The position numbers and the translations under genes were made by a program. A stretch of 64,000 nucleotides of DNA from an uncultured Bacteroidota bacterium. GTDB lineage: Bacteria; Bacteroidota; Bacteroidia; Chitinophagales; Chitinophagaceae. The stretch covers positions 34,029-98,028 of the forward strand of contig CAIVEW010000022.1 of NCBI GenBank assembly GCA_903905065.1, given 5' to 3'. A model generated the notes under the pieces. The model worked only from the letters and a program-made list of their open reading frames with translations, made no database searches and was not told where the DNA came from. Of this stretch, positions 13,851 to 21,376 are shown piece by piece; within the stretch, counting starts at the first letter, position 1, and each line of letters starts with the position of its first letter.

Positions 13851-14663
13851 TCAGTCTTTTCTACGCCGGTGGCGGGTGCCGGTTGCTTTGTTATCTATGA
13901 ATTTCGACAAAAGGTTCTTCGCCTTTCCTTCTGCAGTTAACCGTATTTTCTTTACGATGCTATCTTCAGGGCGTGCATAGAATGTGGTTTTATGCACATA
14001 AGAGTGCTCCTCCACAGGCGTCGCTGAAAAATAATAGTTAGACACACACGCCCGTGGGCCAGGTGCCAGCACCTTATTAACGGAATGGATAGAATGGGTA
14101 TTGGTTTCCATCATTACCAGCCTGTTGAACCGTGCATGTATCTCTTTACGTTCCTTCATTGGCATATCCCATAGTTCCAGGTTTCCGCCTTTATCCTCCG
14201 GCCAGCCGGGAGTAATGTAATATAGCGCATTCAGCACCCGGTACAAATTACCGTCGCCGTCGTGCGAATTATCCAGGTGCGGCAAAAGAAAATCGTCCTG
14301 CAGCATCATAGATATACCCGACCCATACAACGAGTCGTCAGCAAGTAATTCTTTCACCCCGGTTATCTCCGAAACTACTTTCAATATCTCCGTGTCATGA
14401 AAGGCAAACAGCATATCACCTACTATCGGTTGATAGTTGTCCACATCTATCCCCACATGTTTATGCTCCTTTATAGAATCCCTTAACATGAGGATATTGG
14501 GGTCAGGTAGCGCGTCAAAACATTCCTTAGCCCATGCTTCCGGAAGCAAACCATCAAGATAGAAATGCCGCACCGGCTGTGACTGACGCCAGTAAGCGCT
14601 CAACTCTTTCTTATGCAGCCTCAGTTGCTCCGCAATATGTGCCGATAGTTCTGCCCTTGTCAT
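13851..14663 (-). CDS. 2-oxoglutarate/Fe(II)-dependent oxygenase (prolyl-4-hydroxylase-like)
   Basis: 270 residues. The iron-binding facial triad fits H129-x-D131 in LLPHLDNSHDGDG and a distal histidine at H193 (or H190) in NTHSIHSV; R204 is placed to bind the 2-oxoglutarate carboxylate. The stretch LNALYYITPGW.. GGNLELWD between them is typical of the 2OG-Fe(II) oxygenase superfamily PF13640. By family the enzyme would couple decarboxylation of 2-oxoglutarate to hydroxylation of a protein or small molecule; the substrate is unknown. The C-terminus is basic (RHRRRKD). It is transcribed on the minus strand after the ALDH7 gene, behind a 30-nt palindrome. Start is the ATG at 14663. Confidence 0.88.
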   Translation of the reverse strand: MTRAELSAHIAEQLRLHKKELSAYWRQSQPVRHFYLDGLLPEAWAKECFDALPDPNILMLRDSIKEHKHVGIDVDNYQPIVGDMLFAFHDTEILKVVSEITGVKELLADDSLYGSGISMMLQDDFLLPHLDNSHDGDGNLYRVLNALYYITPGWPEDKGGNLELWDMPMKERKEIHARFNRLVMMETNTHSIHSVNKVLAPGPRACVSNYYFSATPVEEHSYVHKTTFYARPEDSIVKKIRLTAEGKAKNLLSKFIDNKATGTRHRRRKD

Positions 14664-14687
14664 GGTCTACTTTCTTTGGTAAATACA

Positions 14688-14717
14688 GATTTGCCAACTT
14701 TTAAAAGTTGGCAAATC
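14688..14717 (-). terminator. 30-nt perfect palindrome, likely terminator
   Basis: Two 15-nt arms (GATTTGCCAACTTTT and its complement) meet without a loop between the ALDH7 stop at 14748 and the oxygenase start at 14663. It could fold in RNA from either strand. On the minus strand it is placed to end the ALDH7 transcript, although a clear U-tract is missing. Confidence 0.55.
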
Positions 14718-14747
14718 TCACATTGTTAATACTCATAAGATACAACC

Positions 14748-16280
14748 CTACACAGTGAACTTTATCCCTTGTGCCAATGGCAGTTTATCGCTCCAGTTGA
14801 TCGTATTTGTTTGCCTGCGCATATAGGCCTTCCAGCTATCCGATCCGCTTTCGCGCCCACCACCTGTTTCTTTCTCGCCGCCAAAAGCCCCGCCAATTTC
14901 TGCTCCGCTAGTACCGATGTTCACATTCGCTATTCCACAATCACTACCCTTTTGCGATAGGAATTGTTCTGCTTCGCGCATATTCAGCGTCATGATGGAT
15001 GACGACAGACCCTGCGGAACCGCATTCTGCATGGCTATCGCGTCTTCCAGCTTGCTGTACTTCATCAGGTACAATATTGGTGCAAAAGTCTCATGTTGTA
15101 CTATCGGCCAGTCGTTCTGTACTTCAAATACACATGGCTTTACATAGCAACCGCTTTCATAACCCTCACCCGTAAGTACGCCGCCAGCCACTATTTCTTT
15201 TCCACCTGCTTTCTTTACTTCTTTTATTGCTTTAACATAAGTGGTTACTGCTTCCTGATCTATCAGTGGCCCCATGTGCGACTTTTCCTCCAACGGATCA
15301 CCTATCACAAGTTGCTTGTATGCATTAACCAATTTCTTCTTAAAGGCATCATAAACCGATTCATGAATAATAAGCCTGCGCGTAGTAGTGCAACGCTGTC
15401 CGGCAGTTCCTACCGCGCCAAACACAGAGCCCACTAATGCAATGTGCAGATCAGCATGCTCAGATATTATGATGGCGTTGTTACCGCCTAGTTCTAGCAG
15501 TGAGCGCCCAAGGCGACCGGCAACAGCAGTAGCCACAGCCTTACCCATACGTGTTGACCCTGTTGCCGATACGAGCGGTACGCGGTTGTCACCACTCATC
15601 CACTCGCCGCAATCACGGTTGCCAACTACCAGGCCGCAAACGCCTTCGGGCACATTGTTGGCCTTAAATACTTCTGAAATAATATTCTGGCAGGCGATTG
15701 CAGAAATAGGCGTTTTCTCAGACGGCTTCCACACGCAAGTGTTGCCGCATATAAATGCGATCATGCTGTTCCAGCTCCATACAGCCACGGGGAAGTTGAA
15801 CGCGCTAATGATACCTACAACTCCCAGCGGATGCCACTGCTCGTACATCCTGTGCAACGGACGCTCGCTATGCATGGTAAGGCCATACAGTTGGCGGCTC
15901 ATCCCTACGGCCAGGTCGCAGATGTCTATCATCTCCTGCACCTCACCATAACCTTCCTGCAAGCTTTTACCCATCTCATACGAAACGAGCATACCCAGTG
16001 GCTCCTTATACTTCCTCAGCGCCTCGCCTACCTGGCGCACTATTTCGCCACGCTTTGGTGCAGGCCACATACGCCATTCTTCAAATGCGCTCTGCGCTTT
16101 TTCTATAACCTCATCGTAAGATCTACGGTTCACCGCAGTTACGCTGGCTATCTTCTTGCCATCAACCGGCGAGAACGATTCTATTTTTTCACCGCCAGCT
16201 TTCAGCCATTTTGTGCCTGTGGCAGCGCCTTCATTTACTTTCTTTATGCCTAGCTTATCTAGTACTTTGTCCATTTTCAT
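14748..16280 (-). CDS. amaB: ALDH7-family aldehyde dehydrogenase (L-piperideine-6-carboxylate / aminoadipate semialdehyde dehydrogenase)
   Basis: 510 residues, NAD(P)+-dependent aldehyde dehydrogenase. The catalytic cysteine is C297 in GTAGQRCTTTRRL and the general-base glutamate is E263 in LLELGGNNAI. The block GTAGQRCTTTRRLIIHESVYD and the whole-protein pattern match antiquitin/ALDH7A1 and bacterial AmaB/Pcd, which oxidise aminoadipate semialdehyde (open form of piperideine-6-carboxylate) in lysine breakdown. The GTEI/ETGGGRESGSDSWKAYMRR end is also ALDH7-like. The open frame extends eight codons to a TTG, but a -7 element covers that codon, so the ATG at 16280 (MKMDKVLDKLGIKK) is the better start. 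No other lysine-degradation gene is in the window, so the pathway role rests on family only. Confidence 0.88.
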   Translation of the reverse strand: MKMDKVLDKLGIKKVNEGAATGTKWLKAGGEKIESFSPVDGKKIASVTAVNRRSYDEVIEKAQSAFEEWRMWPAPKRGEIVRQVGEALRKYKEPLGMLVSYEMGKSLQEGYGEVQEMIDICDLAVGMSRQLYGLTMHSERPLHRMYEQWHPLGVVGIISAFNFPVAVWSWNSMIAFICGNTCVWKPSEKTPISAIACQNIISEVFKANNVPEGVCGLVVGNRDCGEWMSGDNRVPLVSATGSTRMGKAVATAVAGRLGRSLLELGGNNAIIISEHADLHIALVGSVFGAVGTAGQRCTTTRRLIIHESVYDAFKKKLVNAYKQLVIGDPLEEKSHMGPLIDQEAVTTYVKAIKEVKKAGGKEIVAGGVLTGEGYESGCYVKPCVFEVQNDWPIVQHETFAPILYLMKYSKLEDAIAMQNAVPQGLSSSIMTLNMREAEQFLSQKGSDCGIANVNIGTSGAEIGGAFGGEKETGGGRESGSDSWKAYMRRQTNTINWSDKLPLAQGIKFTV

Positions 16281-16301
16281 ATTGTCGGAAAATTTGAGGT
16301 G

Positions 16302-16309
16302 CAAAATTA
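16302..16309 (-). promoter_or_regulatory. Candidate -7 element of the ALDH7 gene
   Basis: TAATTTTG on the minus strand fits TAnnTTTG and lies 22 nt before the ATG at 16280. No good -33 TTTG is seen at the right distance. Confidence 0.4.
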
Positions 16310-16368
16310 GGTGTTATTATGGCGCGAATGAAATACAATAAATATTAGCTGTTAATTGCTTTTCTACT

Positions 16369-16950
16369 TTAATGTCTATTGATATACTGCCGACATATGA
16401 ATATTACTATAAATATCATTGCAACCATCTGAAATAAAAACAAAATGCGACCGTAGATATTGCCTAGGTTTATGGTCCAGCCACGAGTATACCTATACGG
16501 CACAAATACTCTTTTATCGCTTTTGTTATTGTAAAAAAACAAAAAACAATCCTTACTGTCCTTATCATCTTCGTCGCTTTCATTGCGCATCCTGACACTT
16601 AGCTTGATTGAATGCACGAGGAAGGCGATCAGTATTATGATAATAATGATCAATACAGTATTAAGTATGGCACCGTTAGTTTTGAAAAACCAGACGAGCA
16701 TTATTGCGGCAACAAATATCATTCGCAGCCATAGTAAAATTTGTATCTGCGGATTGCCATAGTTTCTTGATCGGCCCCAGCCAAATCTCGACGGGACAAA
16801 CCGTCTTCTATCATTTTTATTATAATAGATGCCAAAATGCCAGTACTCAGAATCATCTCCATTATTAAAGACGTTCCAGCTTGTCTTGATAAAGAGTCTA
16901 ACTGCAAAAAATAGGGGGATTAGCATTATACCAAGTATGACTAAAAACAT
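16369..16950 (-). CDS. Membrane protein with two DUF5808-like segments
   Basis: 193 residues from the ATG at 16950 (the frame runs 11 codons further to a TTG). There are four hydrophobic helices: one at the N-terminus (MFLVILGIMLIPLFFAVRLF), two in the middle and one at the C-terminus. Between helices are two copies of a motif of about 35 residues: WHFGIYYNKNDRRRFVPSR.G.GRSRNYGNP and DCFLFFYNNKSDKRVFVPYRYTRGWTINLGN. This motif (G-x-Y-Y-N-x-x-D-x-R-x-FVP-x-R) matches the uncharacterised domain DUF5808, normally found once per protein. Role unknown; possibly part of a signalling or envelope protein. It is a lone minus-strand gene between the ALDH7 gene and the rfb operon. Confidence 0.75.
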   Translation of the reverse strand: MFLVILGIMLIPLFFAVRLFIKTSWNVFNNGDDSEYWHFGIYYNKNDRRRFVPSRFGWGRSRNYGNPQIQILLWLRMIFVAAIMLVWFFKTNGAILNTVLIIIIIILIAFLVHSIKLSVRMRNESDEDDKDSKDCFLFFYNNKSDKRVFVPYRYTRGWTINLGNIYGRILFLFQMVAMIFIVIFICRQYINRH

Positions 16951-17053
16951 CTGATATTTTACCAATTTAGCTGCCTGAAACAATCAATAACAACGTCAAA
17001 CGCACACCGTCGAAATACATACAAAGAACCTCCAGATTTGGCGTCCACCCCGC

Positions 17054-17593
17054 CTAAAACGGGCTCTCAAACTCGCCCATCCCCACAAACGAAAGATCCC
17101 TTGCAGACAGCACCGGGTCCGTTACGTCCCAGTCAAAACCAATGCTATCATATCTTATGCCTGTATCATGCGCCTTATCGTATTCAGACGAAACCAGGTA
17201 GCAGGTAAGTGAATTATCGGTGAGTGACTTAAAGCCATGTGCAAAGCCCTCAGGAATAAAAACGGCCTTATGATTATCTGCCGAAAGCTCGTGGGCATAA
17301 TATTGCCGGTACGTGGGTGAGTCTTTCCGCAGGTCCACAACAACGTCAAGGATGGCCCCTTCCGGGCAAAAAACGATCTTGCTGTGCTGGTGCGGTGGCA
17401 ACTGAAAGTGCATGCCGCGTATCACATCTTTTTTAGAGAATGAAAAATAGCTTTCCCGTAAAGTGAAATCTATACCTGCTTTACGAAATACGGTGTCGCT
17501 ATAGGTCTTTACAAATGTGCCACGCTCATCTTCTGAGGCAGGTAAAGTAATGATAAACGCTCCGGCTAGTGGTATGGCTTCGATCTTAGGCAT
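17054..17593 (-). CDS. dTDP-4-dehydrorhamnose 3,5-epimerase-family protein (RmlC-like)
   Basis: 179-residue cupin of the RmlC family. The catalytic histidine is H62 in IRGMHFQLPP and the partner tyrosine is Y138 in SSEYDK; the FIPEGFAHGF signature is at 113-121. The family epimerises C3 and C5 of nucleotide-4-keto-6-deoxysugars. Here it is the third gene of an operon with rfbF and rfbG, so its likely substrate is the CDP-linked product of RfbG rather than a dTDP-sugar (inference). Its ATG overlaps the rfbG stop by one base (TAATG), which indicates translational coupling; an in-frame extension upstream lies wholly inside rfbG and was not used. Confidence 0.9.
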   Translation of the reverse strand: MPKIEAIPLAGAFIITLPASEDERGTFVKTYSDTVFRKAGIDFTLRESYFSFSKKDVIRGMHFQLPPHQHSKIVFCPEGAILDVVVDLRKDSPTYRQYYAHELSADNHKAVFIPEGFAHGFKSLTDNSLTCYLVSSEYDKAHDTGIRYDSIGFDWDVTDPVLSARDLSFVGMGEFESPF

Positions 17594-18687
17594 TATTCGA
17601 TTTCTCCAAAGTAATTTTTGATCTGCTTCAGGCATTTATCATGTGCGCTTGTTTGCTTATCGGCATACCACTCGGCTGTCCACGCTATCGCCGTGCGCGC
17701 ATCCATCTGCGACTTCCAGCCCAGGTGCTCCATGGCACGAGTGCTATCCAGCAGCAGCAACTTCGCTTCATGCGGCGCGCCCTGCTCCGCGAAGCTCTTG
17801 TAGCTTCCCGCACCATAACTATCAATGAATGTCTTGGTCAAGTCTTCCACCGTCAGCATATCCTCGGGGTTCGGGCCAAAGTTATAAGCAGTACTGTAGC
17901 GCGCTGCATCTTCGCTCATTTTGGCTGCCAACAGCAAGTAAGCACCAACAGGCTCCAGTACATGCTGCCAGGGCCTTACAGAGTTTGGATTGCGTAGGCC
18001 TACGGTCTCCCCAAAAGCAATAGACCTCACTATATCCGGCACGATACGATCATCCGAATAGTCCCCACCACCTATCACATTCCCGGCTCTTGCCGAGGCA
18101 ATGGCTTTCTCGTGCAAGTGGTAATCCTTCGGATTAAAGAATGAACGGCGGAAAGAATCTATAACGATCTCCGCACTCGCCTTACTTGCCGAATATGGAT
18201 CGTAACCACCCAGTTTATCATCCTCCTTAAACGGCAGGCCACGCTCGGGATTGTCATACACCTTGTCTGTGGTTATCATCACACCTACGCAGGCTGGCAC
18301 CAAGCCGCGCATAACATCCAGCACATGCGAAGTGCCTTGCGCATTTACCATGAAGGTGTAAGACGGCATATCGTACCCGCGGCGCACCAAAGGCTGTGCC
18401 GCCAGGTGAAAAATAAAATGCGGCTCATACCGTACTATCTCTGTCTGCAGCTTTTGCATATCGCACACATCCGCTATTACAGAGCTGTAACAAAGGTTGT
18501 CGCCGTCTATCTGGTTATAGAGGTCGTTCTTTTTCTCCGGTGCCAGCGAATAGCCCTTTACGTTAGCCCCCAGCCAATGCAATATCTGCAGCATCCATGC
18601 TCCTTTAAAACCGGTATGGCCGGTCAGGAACACACGCCTGCCATTAAATATCGAGCGCAGGTATTCTGCGGTTACCACTTTTTCCAT
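17593..18687 (-). CDS. rfbG: CDP-glucose 4,6-dehydratase
   Basis: 364-residue short-chain dehydrogenase/reductase-type sugar dehydratase. It converts CDP-glucose to CDP-4-keto-6-deoxyglucose in the cytoplasm. The NAD-binding loop is FLTGHTGFKGAW (20-31). The ITTDKVYDN segment is at 138-146 and the catalytic Y165-x3-K169 is in YDPYSASKA. The HTGFKG form, rather than the GGAGFIG form of dTDP-glucose dehydratases, is typical of RfbG. It overlaps rfbF by 16 nt and is coupled to the epimerase gene. Length is normal for the family. Confidence 0.95.
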   Translation of the reverse strand: MEKVVTAEYLRSIFNGRRVFLTGHTGFKGAWMLQILHWLGANVKGYSLAPEKKNDLYNQIDGDNLCYSSVIADVCDMQKLQTEIVRYEPHFIFHLAAQPLVRRGYDMPSYTFMVNAQGTSHVLDVMRGLVPACVGVMITTDKVYDNPERGLPFKEDDKLGGYDPYSASKASAEIVIDSFRRSFFNPKDYHLHEKAIASARAGNVIGGGDYSDDRIVPDIVRSIAFGETVGLRNPNSVRPWQHVLEPVGAYLLLAAKMSEDAARYSTAYNFGPNPEDMLTVEDLTKTFIDSYGAGSYKSFAEQGAPHEAKLLLLDSTRAMEHLGWKSQMDARTAIAWTAEWYADKQTSAHDKCLKQIKNYFGEIE

Positions 18688-19445
18688 ATAGGGTCAGTTT
18701 GCCAAAGGTGTTCTAATTCTTCTTTGTCGCGCAGGGTGTCCATACATTTCCAGAAGCCCTTGTATCTATAGGCAGCTATCTGTCGGTCACTTGCAAGGTC
18801 GTCCATAGGTTGGCGTTCCCACATCACGTCGTCGGCATCGTCGTGCAGGTACTTGGCTATTTCGGGTTCTACGATAAAGAAACCGCCATTTATCCACGTG
18901 CCACTGTCTGCCGGCTTTTCCTCAAAGCTTTCTATGGTACCGTTCTCTTCCATTTTGATAACACCGAAACGACTGGTAGCTTGTATCGCCGTCATAGTGC
19001 ATATCTTGCCGCTGGCTTCATGATATTTCAACACCTCGTTCAGGTCCACATCACACACTCCATCGCCATAAGTAAGCATGAAGCGCTCATTGCCTATGTA
19101 TGGCAATACCCTTTTCAAGCGGCCGGCAGTCATGGAGTCTACACCGGTATCTATCAGCGATATTTTAAACGGTTCAGCAGAGTTTTTGTGTACTTCCACC
19201 GAGTTGTTAGCAAGATCCACGGTTATATCCGCATTATGAAGGAAGTAATTGGCGAAATATTCCTTGATCACCCAGCTTTTATAGCCAAGGCAGATGATAA
19301 ATTCTGTATGTCCGTAAGCAGCATATATCTTCATGATATGCCACAGAATGGGTTTACCGCCTATCTCTATCATAGGCTTTGGCCGCAACGACGACTCCTC
19401 CGAGATACGCGTACCCCTGCCGCCTGCAAATATGACTACTTTCAT
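18672..19445 (-). CDS. rfbF: Glucose-1-phosphate cytidylyltransferase
   Basis: 257 residues. It makes CDP-glucose from glucose-1-phosphate and CTP, the first step to CDP-deoxysugars. The nucleotide-binding motif FAGGRGTRISEES is at residues 6-18, followed by RPKPMIEIGGKPILW. The LTYGDGVCDVDL segment carries the metal-binding aspartate. The family assignment to cytidylyltransferase rather than thymidylyltransferase rests on the ISEES/GYK.WVIKEYF pattern and on the adjacent rfbG. First gene of the rfbF-rfbG-epimerase operon. Start is the ATG at 19445. Confidence 0.95.
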   Translation of the reverse strand: MKVVIFAGGRGTRISEESSLRPKPMIEIGGKPILWHIMKIYAAYGHTEFIICLGYKSWVIKEYFANYFLHNADITVDLANNSVEVHKNSAEPFKISLIDTGVDSMTAGRLKRVLPYIGNERFMLTYGDGVCDVDLNEVLKYHEASGKICTMTAIQATSRFGVIKMEENGTIESFEEKPADSGTWINGGFFIVEPEIAKYLHDDADDVMWERQPMDDLASDRQIAAYRYKGFWKCMDTLRDKEELEHLWQTDPIWKKW

Positions 19446-19493
19446 TTGTTGATTTACTTTTAGACAAAACGGAACTGAACCGTTTCATGGGAA

Positions 19494-19501
19494 CAAATAT
19501 A
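19494..19501 (-). promoter_or_regulatory. Candidate -7 element of the rfbFG operon
   Basis: TATATTTG on the minus strand, about 48 nt before the rfbF ATG, fits TAnnTTTG. In the predicted leader there is an imperfectly spaced inverted repeat (AACGG at 19468-19472 with CCGTT at 19480-19484) that could be a hairpin or operator. No clear -33 box. Confidence 0.45.
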
Positions 19502-19616
19502 ATAGATAAAGGTTAACACGGTAAATGCTTAAAAGGTTTATTAGTTAATTAACGTGAAAGCCTTCCCATTATTTTAAAAATGGTTGCGGTTCACGCGTCC
19601 GAACAACTATTGTTTG

Positions 19617-19988
19617 CTATAGCATTTTGTCGATATACCAGGTTAGCAGGATAAGAAAGAAAGCCCCTCCAACACTTACAATTTTCCATACGGTTTTCTC
19701 CTTTACAGGTCTTTTATCAAATTCAGCCAAGACATTGGCAGTTCTTTTATCGTTAAAATATATCCACAACAGCAAAAAATCCACATAAGAGAAAAGGAAG
19801 GCTATTGAGCCATAGATATTGGGTAAGCGCTGTTTGAATATTTTTTCGATAATACATTTGCAAATCATTAAAATACCAGCGTGCATTAAAGTAGAAAGGA
19901 AAATAGCATTTCCATGAATCCCCAGTTTCCCTGGCATTCGCTCCGAGAATCTATAGTTAGCGGCAAATTGGGTTTTAAAAAAGTTCAA
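19617..19988 (-). CDS. Small hypothetical membrane protein
   Basis: About 123 residues with three hydrophobic helices (roughly residues 27-45, 58-76 and 100-118) separated by short basic loops. The pattern, with a middle INF/GSIAFLFSYVDFLLLWIYF helix pair and a short cytoplasmic loop, resembles small uncharacterised membrane proteins often found near polysaccharide genes in Bacteroidota. There is no ATG at the family-like N-terminus; the reading frame starts at TTG (19988), with an ATG alternative at 19937 that would lose 17 residues. It stands alone between the rfb operon and the divergent SRPBCC gene. Function unknown. Confidence 0.6.
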   Translation of the reverse strand: MNFFKTQFAANYRFSERMPGKLGIHGNAIFLSTLMHAGILMICKCIIEKIFKQRLPNIYGSIAFLFSYVDFLLLWIYFNDKRTANVLAEFDKRPVKEKTVWKIVSVGGAFFLILLTWYIDKML

Positions 19989-20155
19989 AACAATCAGTTT
20001 TTCTAAAGGAGTAAATGTAACATTTCTATAATAACCTTTTGCTTTTTATCCCTTTCTATATTAAGAACAAATTTTTCAAAATCATGAAACTCCTTTAATC
20101 AGGAAAATCGAGGTTCAAGACTATTTTTATATTTTTATCCCTCAAACCAAGCTAT

Positions 20156-21172
20156 ATGAAAAAATTTGTACGTTTCATGATCATGTTGCTGCTTATCGTT
20201 ATCGTAGCCATTCTTGTACTCATGTTTAAGGAGCCAGAGGATATTACGATTGTGCGTTCGGCCGTTATTAAAGCCCCTAAAGAAGTTGTGTTCGATCAGA
20301 TCGTCCATTTCGCAAATTGGCCCAACTGGGATCCCTGGAGCCGGATGGATTCAGGTAAAATGAAAAGAACCATGTACGGCACAGATGGCACACCCGGCAG
20401 CGGCTATACGTGGGTGGGCGACAAAACAGGTTCAGGCGATATGCGGGACAGCGCCTTGTCCGGCACACAACTATTATACTCGCTCAACATCAAAGAACCA
20501 CATAGCGGTGGTGGATGGGGATATTTGAAGGCAGATGACACCGCCGGCATGACAAAAGTAACCTGGACGATTACCATGCATTTCGGGAGGCCCATGAATG
20601 CAATGTTGATCTTTATGAACATGGATAAAATGCTCGGCCCTGATTTCGAGAACGGACTGAACAATATGAAAAACTACCTGGAAAGCAAAGCACCGGCGGC
20701 GCCAATAGCAAGCGCTATAGAAGTGACAGAGGTCGACTATCCAGGCCATACGTTTGAAGGAATTCGCAAGACCATATCTATGGCTGCGATGGCCGATATG
20801 GCAAAACTTTTTCAGGATGCAAAAACAGTAATGACCGCAAACGCCGCCGATAAGATAAATGGTACCAGCGCAGGCATTTATTTCACCTGGGACACCGTGA
20901 AAAAAGAAACCGATATGGCGGCAGTATTCCCGGTATCAGAAGCCAAAACGATTAAGGATGTAGCTGTTTTCAACATACCGAAGTCTAAAGCCGTAATGGC
21001 CGTGCTGCGTGGCGGCTATGGAAGAGAGATGGAAGCGCACGGCGCCATCACGAAGCATATATCCGAAAAAGGCGAGGCGAAAGGTACCGTGATCGAGGAA
21101 TATACCATAGGCCCCAATGAAGAACCAGACAGCAATAAATGGGTTACAAACATCTACTATCTTATCAAATAA
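20156..21172 (+). CDS. SRPBCC-domain protein with GyrI-like C-terminal domain
   Basis: 338 residues. An N-terminal hydrophobic helix (MIMLLLIVIVAILVLMF) anchors it or acts as a signal. Residues about 32-175 form an SRPBCC/polyketide-cyclase-type module (VIKAPKEVVFDQIVHFANWPNWDPWS opening, quoted in part: APKEVVFDQIVHF). Residues about 190-338 look like a GyrI/AraC effector-binding domain (TFEGIRKTISM.. AVLRGGYGREMEAH.. and a closing P-x-x-W-x-x-x-I-Y-Y-L pattern). Both folds bind hydrophobic or small ligands. This two-domain form is common in Bacteroidota; ligand unknown. The start is the ATG at 20156. It is a single-gene unit, ending before a small palindrome. Confidence 0.85.
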   Translation: MKKFVRFMIMLLLIVIVAILVLMFKEPEDITIVRSAVIKAPKEVVFDQIVHFANWPNWDPWSRMDSGKMKRTMYGTDGTPGSGYTWVGDKTGSGDMRDSALSGTQLLYSLNIKEPHSGGGWGYLKADDTAGMTKVTWTITMHFGRPMNAMLIFMNMDKMLGPDFENGLNNMKNYLESKAPAAPIASAIEVTEVDYPGHTFEGIRKTISMAAMADMAKLFQDAKTVMTANAADKINGTSAGIYFTWDTVKKETDMAAVFPVSEAKTIKDVAVFNIPKSKAVMAVLRGGYGREMEAHGAITKHISEKGEAKGTVIEEYTIGPNEEPDSNKWVTNIYYLIK

Positions 21173-21191
21173 CATCCCATTGGACTTTTGT

Positions 21192-21207
21192 CCCGATAGA
21201 TATCGGG
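21192..21207. repeat. CCCGATA/TATCGGG palindrome (family B)
   Basis: A 7-bp perfect stem with a 2-nt loop, 20 nt past the SRPBCC stop. It may act as a weak terminator. Palindromes of this CCCGAT..ATCGGG type are common between genes in Bacteroidota, but only one copy is seen here. Confidence 0.5.
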
Positions 21208-21340
21208 GTGAATTTTGACTTTGAAAAAGCCATCTTTACAATGTATTGGTGGCTTTTTCGTTATTATGGGAATGTCCCTGTATTTTTGCCCGCAGGAACT
21301 GCCTAATAATCGGCAAAACATTTTTTGAATTTTGAACATG

Positions 21341-21356
21341 CCTGCTAGTAGGCAGG
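21341..21356. repeat. Family A palindrome, variant copy
   Basis: CCTGCTAGTAGGCAGG lies between two parts of the glycosyltransferase promoter region, directly before a TACTTTTG element (21361-21368). An in-frame ATG at 21332 lies on its edge but is not a credible start. Confidence 0.5.
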
Positions 21357-21376
21357 TTTTTACTTTTGAGTTTTTA

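Noticed and set aside
13851..16280. Lysine-catabolism cluster built around the ALDH7 and oxygenase genes
   Set aside because: A hairpin separates the two genes and no other pathway gene is present; co-function is not supported.
21332..21376. Upstream ATG for the GT2 gene
   Set aside because: It lies at the edge of a palindromic repeat and the extra 15 residues do not fit the GT2 N-terminus.
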